A stretch of DNA of 18,505 bases. Source: GCA-002779465 sp964596535. Lineage in GTDB: Bacteria > Desulfobacterota > Desulfobacteria > Desulfobacterales > UBA2156. Positions 1 to 5,247 of this stretch are shown here, in pieces (positions within the stretch are counted from its first letter, which is position 1; each line of letters begins with the position of its first letter). The notes below the pieces were generated by a model. It searched no databases. It saw only the letters and a program-made list of their open reading frames with translations, and had not been told where the DNA came from. A program made the position numbers and the translations under genes. Location: NCBI GenBank assembly GCA_964596535.1, contig CAZQUR010000059.1, positions 1 to 18,505 of the forward strand, read 5' to 3'.

Positions 1-62
1 CCGGCGGCATATAAAATGCCGCCCTACACCCATTTACCGTTCACTGTTCACCCTTCACCGTT
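1..62 (-). repeat. Truncated GTAG-hairpin (REP-like) repeat with heptamer array, downstream of lysC
   Basis: Read on the minus strand, imperfect GTGAACG-type heptamers (about 62 to 33) lead into GTAG (27-24) and a hairpin with an 8-bp stem, GGCGGCAT/ATGCCGCC (3-10 and 16-23), around a 5-nt AT loop. It matches the start of the full doublets at 1380-1472, 16898-16990 and 18377-18469, so the rest of the doublet probably lies beyond the window edge. The heptamers encode the last residues and stop codon of lysC. Confidence 0.85.
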
Positions 63-1273
63 CCATCCAGCCCGAACGCCGTATGCAGCGTCCGGACGGC
101 CAGTTCCGCGTATTTTTCCTCGATGACGCAGGAAATCCGGATCTCGGAGGTGGTGATCATCATGATGTTGATGTTTTCTTTGGCCAAAGCCGAAAACATC
201 CGGGCCGCTACGCCGGAGTGGCTGCGCATCCCCACGCCGGTGACCGACACCTTGGCGATGTTTTCATCCCCGATGACCTCCCGGGCCTTGATCTCTTTTC
301 CCACGCGCTCCGATATCTTCAAGGCCTCCCGGTAATCCGCCTTGGGAATGGTGAAGGTCAGATCGGTCTTTCCCCCGGAATGGGGGTTCTGGATGATCAT
401 ATCCACGATGATCCCAGCCTCGCCGATGGGCGTCATGATTTTGGCGGCGATCCCGGGCTGGTCCGGCACCTCTTTGAGGGTGATCCGGGCTTCGTTCTTG
501 TTGGAGGTCACGCCGGTGACCACAATTTTTTCCATATCCGCATCCGCGTTGACGACCATGGTTCCCTCCTCTTTGCTGAAAGACGATCGCACATGCACCG
601 GGACATTGTACTTTTTGGCAAATTCCACCGACCGGATCTGCAGCACCTTGGCCCCCAGGCTCGACATCTCCAGCATCTCGTCATAGCTGATCCGGGGAAG
701 CTTCCGTGCCTTTGAGCAGACATTGGGATCCGCGGTGTAGACGCCGTCCACGTCCGTGAAGATTTCGCACACGTCGGCGGAAAGGGATGCCGCAATGGCC
801 ACCGCCGACGTATCCGATCCGCCCCGGCCCAAAGTGGTGATGTTGCCTTCCGCGTCACACCCCTGGAATCCGGCTACCACCACGATATGCCGTGCATTCA
901 ACAGCTCCCGGATCCGGCCCGCGCCGATGTCGAGAATGCGGGCGTTTCCGAATGCCGCGTCCGTCCGCACTTCGGCCTGAAAACCCAGGAGCGATTCGGC
1001 CGGGTAGTTCATGGATTTAAAGAGCATGGCCAGAAGGGCGGCCGTGGTCTGTTCTCCCGTGGCCAGAAGGACGTCCAGTTCCCGCTTGTCGGGGACTTCC
1101 GTGACCTCCCGGGCCAGGCGGATGAGGCCGTCCGTGACCCCGGCCATGGCCGAGAGGATGACCACCACGTCATGCCCCTGGTCATAGTCCGCCAATATCC
1201 GCCGGGCCACCTTTCGGATGCGATCCACGTCGCCCACGGATGTGCCGCCGAATTTTTTCACCAAAAGCGCCAT
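41..1273 (-). CDS. lysC: Aspartate kinase (aspartokinase)
   Basis: This enzyme phosphorylates L-aspartate, the first step towards lysine, threonine, methionine and diaminopimelate in the cytoplasm. The 410-residue protein opens with the KFGGTSVG kinase signature (about residues 7-14) and has the family motif LGRGGSDTSAVA near 147-158. From about residue 265 it carries two ACT regulatory domains (LKEVPDQPGIAAKI and VSVTGVGMRSHSGVA), so feedback inhibition by lysine and/or threonine is expected but the effector cannot be read. Length suits a monofunctional enzyme with no homoserine dehydrogenase fused. The ATG is the normal family start, with GAGGG about 10 nt upstream. The last residues (TVKGEQ) and the stop lie inside a heptamer repeat, so the natural C-terminus has been replaced or extended. 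It is the last gene of the leftward block, after tsaE. Confidence 0.96.
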   Translation of the reverse strand: MALLVKKFGGTSVGDVDRIRKVARRILADYDQGHDVVVILSAMAGVTDGLIRLAREVTEVPDKRELDVLLATGEQTTAALLAMLFKSMNYPAESLLGFQAEVRTDAAFGNARILDIGAGRIRELLNARHIVVVAGFQGCDAEGNITTLGRGGSDTSAVAIAASLSADVCEIFTDVDGVYTADPNVCSKARKLPRISYDEMLEMSSLGAKVLQIRSVEFAKKYNVPVHVRSSFSKEEGTMVVNADADMEKIVVTGVTSNKNEARITLKEVPDQPGIAAKIMTPIGEAGIIVDMIIQNPHSGGKTDLTFTIPKADYREALKISERVGKEIKAREVIGDENIAKVSVTGVGMRSHSGVAARMFSALAKENINIMMITTSEIRISCVIEEKYAELAVRTLHTAFGLDGTVKGEQ

Positions 1274-1275
1274 AG

Positions 1276-1320
1276 AATAAATACCCTCATTTGTCTTATT
1301 TATCTGGTTTGTCCGGTTGC
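1276..1320 (-). repeat. Degenerate 9-nt CAGACC-type repeat upstream of lysC
   Basis: On the minus strand this leader contains ACCGGACAAACCAGATAAA-type sequence, matching the cleaner motif directly before lolC (17060-17083) and lysS (15320-15341). It follows the heptamer part of the compound repeat. It is more degenerate here and includes the GAGGG that may serve as ribosome binding site. Confidence 0.5.
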
Positions 1321-1321
1321 T

Positions 1322-1512
1322 TACTTAAAACGTATAGCTTAAAACACCGTTCACCGTTCACCGACTCAAATGTTTTTTCGTAGGGCGGGGTTTTACACTC
1401 CCGCTAGCGCGAGGACAGGCCCGCCGCAAAACGGACCGTCGCCATCCGGCGGCATATAAAATGCCGCCCTACACCCATTTACCCTTCACTGTTCTTATCA
1501 CTGTTCTTCCCG
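1322..1512 (-). repeat. Compound intergenic repeat, full copy A (heptamers + inverted GTAG-hairpin doublet)
   Basis: Read on the minus strand: imperfect heptamers (1512-1484), GTAG (1472-1469), a hairpin with 8-bp stem, a spacer, a second hairpin in opposite orientation ending in CTAC (1383-1380 on this strand), a conserved linker CATTTGAGTCGG, more GTGAACG heptamers (about 1362-1345), then TTTTAAG-type sequence. The doublet is 1380-1472, exactly 93 bp, the same length as the copies at 16898 and 18377, with several substitutions in the central spacer. It fills the tsaE-lysC gap and donates the tsaE C-terminus. No ORF is visible in it. Confidence 0.85.
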
Positions 1513-1954
1513 CACCGTGTGCCGTCATCTCGATGCGGCGCTGAGTGTCGGAAACGATTTCAATGCAAACGGTCATGTAATCCGTCAGGTAACCGTCCGG
1601 CAGCCGCTCCCCCCACTCTACGGCGACAATGGCCCGTCCGTCCAGGATTTCCTCCAGCCCCAGATCCTCCATCTCACTTTCTTGATCCAGCCGGTACAAA
1701 TCTACATGGAACAGGGGAAGGCGCCCCGAATGCTCATGGATCAACGCGAAGGAGGGGCTGGTCACCTCGGTTTCGCCGGGGATGCCCAGTCCCTCCGCAA
1801 GGCCCTGCACAAAAACCGTCTTCCCGCTTCCCAAATCACCGGATAAGATAAACGTCAGGGGTGCATCCAGGGCGGATCCCACCGTATTCCCCAGTGCCCG
1901 GGTCTCCTGGGCCGATCGGGTGATCAAGATTCGGCATTCAACAGAAGAGTCCAT
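1469..1954 (-). CDS. tsaE: tRNA threonylcarbamoyladenosine biosynthesis ATPase TsaE
   Basis: TsaE is the P-loop ATPase that works with TsaB/TsaD to make the t6A modification at position 37 of ANN-decoding tRNAs. From the chosen ATG the protein has 161 residues, a normal length. The Walker A motif GDLGSGKT lies at about 39-46, followed by TSPSFALIHEH and FHVDLYRL, with VAVEWGERLPDG later; all are family signatures. The reading frame stays open up to 1996, but that extra part translates a hairpin repeat. ATG 1954 has AGGGGG 8 nt upstream and is preferred. The last dozen residues (IRTVKGKWV) are translated from heptamer repeat, and the TAG stop is part of the GTAG foot of the REP-like hairpin. 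It lies between nnr and lysC, all leftward. Confidence 0.93.
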   Translation of the reverse strand: MDSSVECRILITRSAQETRALGNTVGSALDAPLTFILSGDLGSGKTVFVQGLAEGLGIPGETEVTSPSFALIHEHSGRLPLFHVDLYRLDQESEMEDLGLEEILDGRAIVAVEWGERLPDGYLTDYMTVCIEIVSDTQRRIEMTAHGAGRTVIRTVKGKWV

Positions 1955-1962
1955 ATTCGTTT

Positions 1963-1968
1963 CCCCCT
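1963..1968 (-). promoter_or_regulatory. Ribosome binding site of tsaE
   Basis: The minus strand reads AGGGGG, 8 nt before ATG 1954. This supports the internal start over the upstream in-frame start at 1996, which lies within a repeat hairpin. Confidence 0.6.
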
Positions 1969-1979
1969 GTAAACCTATC

Positions 1980-2021
1980 CCCTCTCCCCCAGACATGGGG
2001 GAGAGGGTAGGGTGAGGGGGA
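1980..2021. repeat. CT-rich hairpin repeat (second REP-like family) between nnr and tsaE
   Basis: CCCTCTCCCCC (1980-1990) pairs over 11 bp with GGGGGAGAGGG (1997-2007) around the loop AGACAT, followed by a GGGTGAGGGGG-like tail. The same stem and loop recur exactly at 3864-3891 downstream of pdxJ. Similar CT-rich repeats are common between genes in many proteobacteria. No T-run follows on either strand, so it is not a standard intrinsic terminator. It ends about 10 bp past the nnr stop. Confidence 0.85.
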
Positions 2022-2032
2022 TTTCAATACAA

Positions 2033-3586
2033 CTACAAAAATGTCGTCTCCCGGATCTGCGCCGGGATCAGGGCCATCACATCCGAAGCCAAATACCCGA
2101 AGGGTCCCCGGCCCCGGTACAGGCTGTCCGCCGCCGCCCCGTGAAGGTACACGCCGGCCTGGGCCGCCGCCTCCGGCGAAAGCCCCTGGGCCATCCACCC
2201 GGCGATCATGCCGGTGAGCACATCCCCCATCCCGCCCGAGGCCATCCCCGGGTTTCCCGTGGGGTTCACGAAGACCGTCCCGTCCTTTAAAGCAATCACC
2301 GTCTTCGCCCCCTTCAGCACCACCGTCACGCCGTAGGCCCCGGCCAGGCGCCGGGCCCATCCCGCCCGGTCCTCCTGGATTTCGGCCGGTGATTTTTTCA
2401 CCAGCCGTCCCATCTCGCCGGGATGGGGCGTCAACACCGCATCCGCCTTCCGCCGCTTCAATGCGTCCATATCCCCGGCCAGGCAGTTGAGGCCGTCCGC
2501 ATCGATGACCATGGGTATCGGGCTTGTCCGGACCAGTTCACGAATCAGGTTCGCGGTCCCTTCCGCCGTTCCCATCCCCGGCCCCAGGGCCAAAACGGTT
2601 TTTCCGGCCGACAGCGCGTTTATCGCATCCAGGGCCGAATCCGTCAGGATGCCGGGCTTGCTTTCCGGAAGGAGTGCCGTCATGACTTCCAGCGCCTGGG
2701 GTTCCACCGCGGCGTCCAGGCTTTCCGGGATTCCCAGGGTCACCAGCCCCGCGCCCGTGCGCATGGCGGACATGGCGGTCATGGCCGCGGCCCCGGTTTT
2801 GCCCGGGGAACCGGCCACTACCAGTACATGCCCGGTGTTTCCCTTGTGAGCTTCCGCCGAACGCTTGTGAACAAAAGAACGGATCCGTTGAGACGTCAGC
2901 AAATGCTGCTTCGGGCCCACTTGTGCCGTTACCGGGGATGGGATCCCGATGTCCACCACCTTCAGTTCACCGCTGTATTCCGTTCCGGGGAAAATCACGC
3001 ACCCGATCTTGGCATGCCCGAAGGTGGCGGTGGCCCGGGCCCGGATGCAAACGCCTTTGGGACGGCCCGTGTCCGAATCCAGCCCCGAGGGGATGTCCAC
3101 GGCAAAAACCGGTTTTCCCGCGGCATTGACATGGGCGATGACCTTTTTGAAAAGGCCTCTCACATCCGATTTCAACCCGGTCCCCAACAGGGCATCGATC
3201 CAGATGTCGAAGGGCTTCATCCGGGTTTTGGCTTTTTGAAAGGCCGTCTCATCCGGCACCTGGATCACCGGAATCCCCAAGCGGAACACCAGTTCCAGGT
3301 TGGCCGCCGCATCCCCTTTCACATTTTCCCGATCCGTGAAGAGAAAGACCGTCACGCGGATGCCCCGGTGCGCCAGGAGGCGGGCCATGACGAAACCGTC
3401 CCCGCCGTTGTTCCCCCGGCCGGCCAGGATGCCGATGCGGCGTTCGAAGGCCTCCGGGAAGTGCTCCAGGAAGAAACGGACGGCACCGCTTCCCGCGTGC
3501 TCCATCAGAATCCGCCCCGGAATCCCCACCTCTTGGATGGTGATCCGATCCATCTCCCGCATCTCGTCCGCCGTCACCAGGAACAT
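2033..3586 (-). CDS. nnr: Bifunctional NAD(P)H-hydrate epimerase / ADP-dependent NAD(P)H-hydrate dehydratase
   Basis: This metabolite-repair enzyme restores damaged (hydrated) NADH and NADPH: the N-terminal YjeF domain interconverts R and S hydrates, and the C-terminal ribokinase-like domain dehydrates the S form using ADP. From ATG 3586 it has 517 residues, typical for the fused form. The epimerase domain shows GRGNNGGDG at about 56-64. The dehydratase domain shows ALGPGMGT, LTPHPGE (about 385-391) and the SGGMGDVLTG catalytic/nucleotide motif (about 450-459). The frame is open to 3625, but GGAGG sits 6 nt before ATG 3586 and the protein then begins MFLVTADEMREMD, the usual start for the family. 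Its neighbours pdxJ and tsaE agree with the conserved gene order in related bacteria. No defect is seen. Confidence 0.95.
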   Translation of the reverse strand: MFLVTADEMREMDRITIQEVGIPGRILMEHAGSGAVRFFLEHFPEAFERRIGILAGRGNNGGDGFVMARLLAHRGIRVTVFLFTDRENVKGDAAANLELVFRLGIPVIQVPDETAFQKAKTRMKPFDIWIDALLGTGLKSDVRGLFKKVIAHVNAAGKPVFAVDIPSGLDSDTGRPKGVCIRARATATFGHAKIGCVIFPGTEYSGELKVVDIGIPSPVTAQVGPKQHLLTSQRIRSFVHKRSAEAHKGNTGHVLVVAGSPGKTGAAAMTAMSAMRTGAGLVTLGIPESLDAAVEPQALEVMTALLPESKPGILTDSALDAINALSAGKTVLALGPGMGTAEGTANLIRELVRTSPIPMVIDADGLNCLAGDMDALKRRKADAVLTPHPGEMGRLVKKSPAEIQEDRAGWARRLAGAYGVTVVLKGAKTVIALKDGTVFVNPTGNPGMASGGMGDVLTGMIAGWMAQGLSPEAAAQAGVYLHGAAADSLYRGRGPFGYLASDVMALIPAQIRETTFL

Positions 3587-3592
3587 ACGCTT

Positions 3593-3597
3593 CCTCC
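3593..3597 (-). promoter_or_regulatory. Ribosome binding site of nnr
   Basis: The minus strand reads GGAGG, 6 nt before ATG 3586. It decides this start over the in-frame ATG at 3625, which is at the edge of the 40-bp repeat. Confidence 0.8.
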
Positions 3598-3620
3598 GAA
3601 CATCTAACTTCCTATTATTC

Positions 3621-3905
3621 CTCATTATATTCTCTCTCCCCCAATCATGGGGAGAAGCCTCTCATTATATTCNNNNNNNNNNNNNNNNNNNNNNNNNNNN
3701 NNNNNNNNNNNNNNNNNNNNNNNNNNNNNNNNNNNNNNNNNNNNNNNNNNNNNNNNNNNNNNNNNNNNNNNNCTCATTATATTCTCTCTCCCCCAATCAT
3801 GGGGAGAAGCCTCTCATTATATTCCCTCTCCCCCAATCATGGGGAGAAGCCTCTCATTATATTCCCTCTCCCCCAGACATGGGGGAGAGGGCCGGGGTGA
3901 GGGGG
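3621..3905. repeat. 40-bp tandem repeat array, interrupted by an assembly gap
   Basis: Units starting CTCATTATATTC occur at 3621, 3661 (cut by the gap), 3773, 3813 and 3853, an exact 40-bp period on each side of the N run. Each unit contains a CTCTCCCCC...GGGGAG imperfect palindrome. The first and third visible units are identical; the next has one T-to-C change; the last carries the full 11-bp stem found at 1980-2007 (3864-3874 with 3881-3891, loop AGACAT). The array therefore looks like tandem amplification of that hairpin repeat. With the gap it fills the 328 bp between nnr and pdxJ. No gene is seen there. Confidence 0.9.
3673..3772. other. Assembly gap (100 N)
   Basis: Exactly 100 N between copies of the same 40-bp repeat. 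The round number suggests a placeholder, so the true length is unknown. A repeat collapse is the simplest explanation. Confidence 0.97.
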
Positions 3906-3914
3906 CCAAAATCC

Positions 3915-4634
3915 TCACAACCCCTTCACCAGATCCACCATCTCCCGCACCGCCCGTTCCAGCCCCACCAGCACCGCCCGGGAGATAATACTGTGCCCGA
4001 TGGAAAATTCATCGATCTCCGAAACCCCTTTGAACCAGCCCACCGTTTGATAACACAGTCCGTGCCCCGCGTTGACGCCCAAATCCAGGCCCTTGGCCCG
4101 CCGGGCCGCCGCCAGCACCTCCGAAAACCGTTCCGCCTTTTCTTCCGGCGTAATCGCCTCGCAGAAGGCCCCCGTATGGATCTCGATGATATCGGCCCCG
4201 GCCTGCTTGGCCAATTCCACCTGGTTTGGGTCCGGATCGATAAAAAGACTCACCGGGATCCCGAACCCCTTGAGCTGGGCCACCGCCTTGGCCACGGATG
4301 CCCCGTGCCGGGTCAGATCCATCCCGCCTTCCGTGGTCAGCTCTTCCCGCTTTTCCGGCACCAGGGTCACGAGATCCGGCTGAATCTCCGATGCGATGGC
4401 GATCATCTCCGGGGTGGCCGCCATCTCGAAAATCATCTTGGTGGAAACGATCTCCCGGATCACGCGCACATCCCGGTCCTGGATATGGCGGCGGTCCTCC
4501 CGCAGGTGCACCACCACGCCGTCGGCCCCGGCCATTTCCACCAGCACGGCCGCCGCCGCGGGTTCGGGGTACCGGGTGCCGCGGGTCTGCCTTAAGGTCG
4601 CCACATGATCCACATTCACGGCCAATCCTGCCAT
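3915..4634 (-). CDS. pdxJ: Pyridoxine 5'-phosphate synthase PdxJ
   Basis: PdxJ condenses 1-deoxy-D-xylulose 5-phosphate with 3-amino-2-oxopropyl phosphate to give pyridoxine 5'-phosphate, the ring-closing step of the DXP-dependent vitamin B6 pathway. The protein has 239 residues, the normal size for this TIM barrel. It begins MAGLAVNVDHVATLRQ and continues with GADGVVVHLREDRRHIQDRDV, the phosphate/substrate-binding signatures. GHGLCYQTV and EFSIGHSIISRAVLVGL near the C-terminus are the usual phosphate-binding end. GGAGG lies 6 nt before the ATG. In many Desulfobacterota pdxJ is followed by acpS and nnr; here nnr follows after 328 bp of repeats and gap. It is codirectional with ybeY, but 154 bp separate them and may hold its own promoter. 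Confidence 0.96.
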   Translation of the reverse strand: MAGLAVNVDHVATLRQTRGTRYPEPAAAAVLVEMAGADGVVVHLREDRRHIQDRDVRVIREIVSTKMIFEMAATPEMIAIASEIQPDLVTLVPEKREELTTEGGMDLTRHGASVAKAVAQLKGFGIPVSLFIDPDPNQVELAKQAGADIIEIHTGAFCEAITPEEKAERFSEVLAAARRAKGLDLGVNAGHGLCYQTVGWFKGVSEIDEFSIGHSIISRAVLVGLERAVREMVDLVKGL

Positions 4635-4680
4635 GGGACACCTCCAATCGATTTTTCGGCTGAAGTATTGTTGTCGGAAG

Positions 4681-4708
4681 GTTTAATGAGCAAAAAAAAT
4701 GAAGTCAA
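4681..4708 (-). promoter_or_regulatory. Possible sigma70-type promoter for pdxJ
   Basis: The minus strand has TTGACT (4708-4703), a 16-nt T-rich spacer and TTAAAC (4686-4681), about 47 nt upstream of the pdxJ start in an AT-rich patch that stands out from the GC-rich surroundings. The -10 match is mediocre. Confidence 0.4.
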
Positions 4709-4776
4709 CTCAAAAATAGAAACAAGAGCAAAAGTGCAACGAAAAGCTCTGTTATCGATGGTGCCAAGAATGGTTC

Positions 4777-4790
4777 GACCCGATCGGGTC
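4777..4790. repeat. 14-bp perfect palindrome at the ybeY stop codon
   Basis: GACCCGATCGGGTC is fully self-complementary and overlaps the ybeY TGA by two bases. It could be a short hairpin or a protein-binding palindrome. No T-run follows on the minus strand, so intrinsic termination is unlikely. Confidence 0.55.
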
Positions 4791-5247
4791 AGATATAGAG
4801 ACAAATTTGGTCCAGGATGTCCGCGCTTTTTTGTTCCATGCGCCGGGCCTCTGCCGGGCCGGTTTCATGGTCGAACCCGAAAAGGTGCAGAATGCCGTGC
4901 ACCAAGAGCTCCAGGAAACGCGTTTCCATGGGAATCCCGGCGGATTCGGCCTCCCGTGCGGCGGTTTCCATGGAGATGACCACGTCTCCGAGGAGCGCGG
5001 GCGTGATCTCGGAAAAGGGGCCCTTTCGCATGGGAAAGGCGATGACATTGGTGGGTCCGGATCGGTTCAGGTATTCCCGGTTGATGGCGGCGATGGCGGC
5101 ATCATCAAGAAGGACAATGGAGAGTTCCCCGTCAGGGGATCCCAAGGCGTTTAAGGCGGCGGTTGCCGCCTGCCTTATCCTGGCCGGCGGAACCGCCGAC
5201 GGCCCGCAGCGGTTGTCGATCAGAATTGCCGTTTTTTGCTTTTCCAT
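4789..5247 (-). CDS. ybeY: Endoribonuclease YbeY (16S rRNA maturation factor)
   Basis: YbeY is a single-strand-specific, metal-dependent endoribonuclease involved in 16S rRNA 3'-end maturation and 70S ribosome quality control. The protein is 152 residues from ATG 5247. It has the family's PTNVIAFPM motif in the middle and the zinc-binding HGILHLFGFDH motif (three His) near the C-terminus. The N-terminal strand TAILIDNRCG is typical, so a start near 5247 is needed; an in-frame GTG at 5256 is the alternative. Neither has a clear Shine-Dalgarno, which suggests coupling to the upstream gene. The start lies inside the 3' end of the HD-hydrolase gene, with about 116 bp of overlap in another frame. 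The order phoH, 7TM-HD gene, ybeY is conserved in many bacteria. Confidence 0.95.
   Translation of the reverse strand: MEKQKTAILIDNRCGPSAVPPARIRQAATAALNALGSPDGELSIVLLDDAAIAAINREYLNRSGPTNVIAFPMRKGPFSEITPALLGDVVISMETAAREAESAGIPMETRFLELLVHGILHLFGFDHETGPAEARRMEQKSADILDQICLYI

Noticed and set aside
1380..1472. Rho-independent terminators in the GTAG-hairpin doublets
   Set aside because: T-rich bases are in the loop, not after the stem. They may still affect mRNA stability, but the canonical pattern is missing.
1955..1996. Longer tsaE start at 1996
   Set aside because: The added residues translate a hairpin repeat, and AGGGGG supports ATG 1954.
1980..2007. Intrinsic terminator after nnr
   Set aside because: The stem is strong, but no T-run follows on either strand, and the same repeat occurs elsewhere as a dispersed element.
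2423..3607. 394-residue ORF opposite nnr
   Set aside because: Antisense shadow in GC-rich DNA; nnr on the other strand has complete motifs and a strong ribosome site.
3621..3905. CRISPR array
   Set aside because: The 40-bp units are head to tail without unique spacers, and no cas gene is near.
4616..4804. 62-residue ORF between pdxJ and ybeY
   Set aside because: It overlaps both neighbours, has no ribosome binding site and no family resemblance; the AT-rich stretch looks more like a promoter region.
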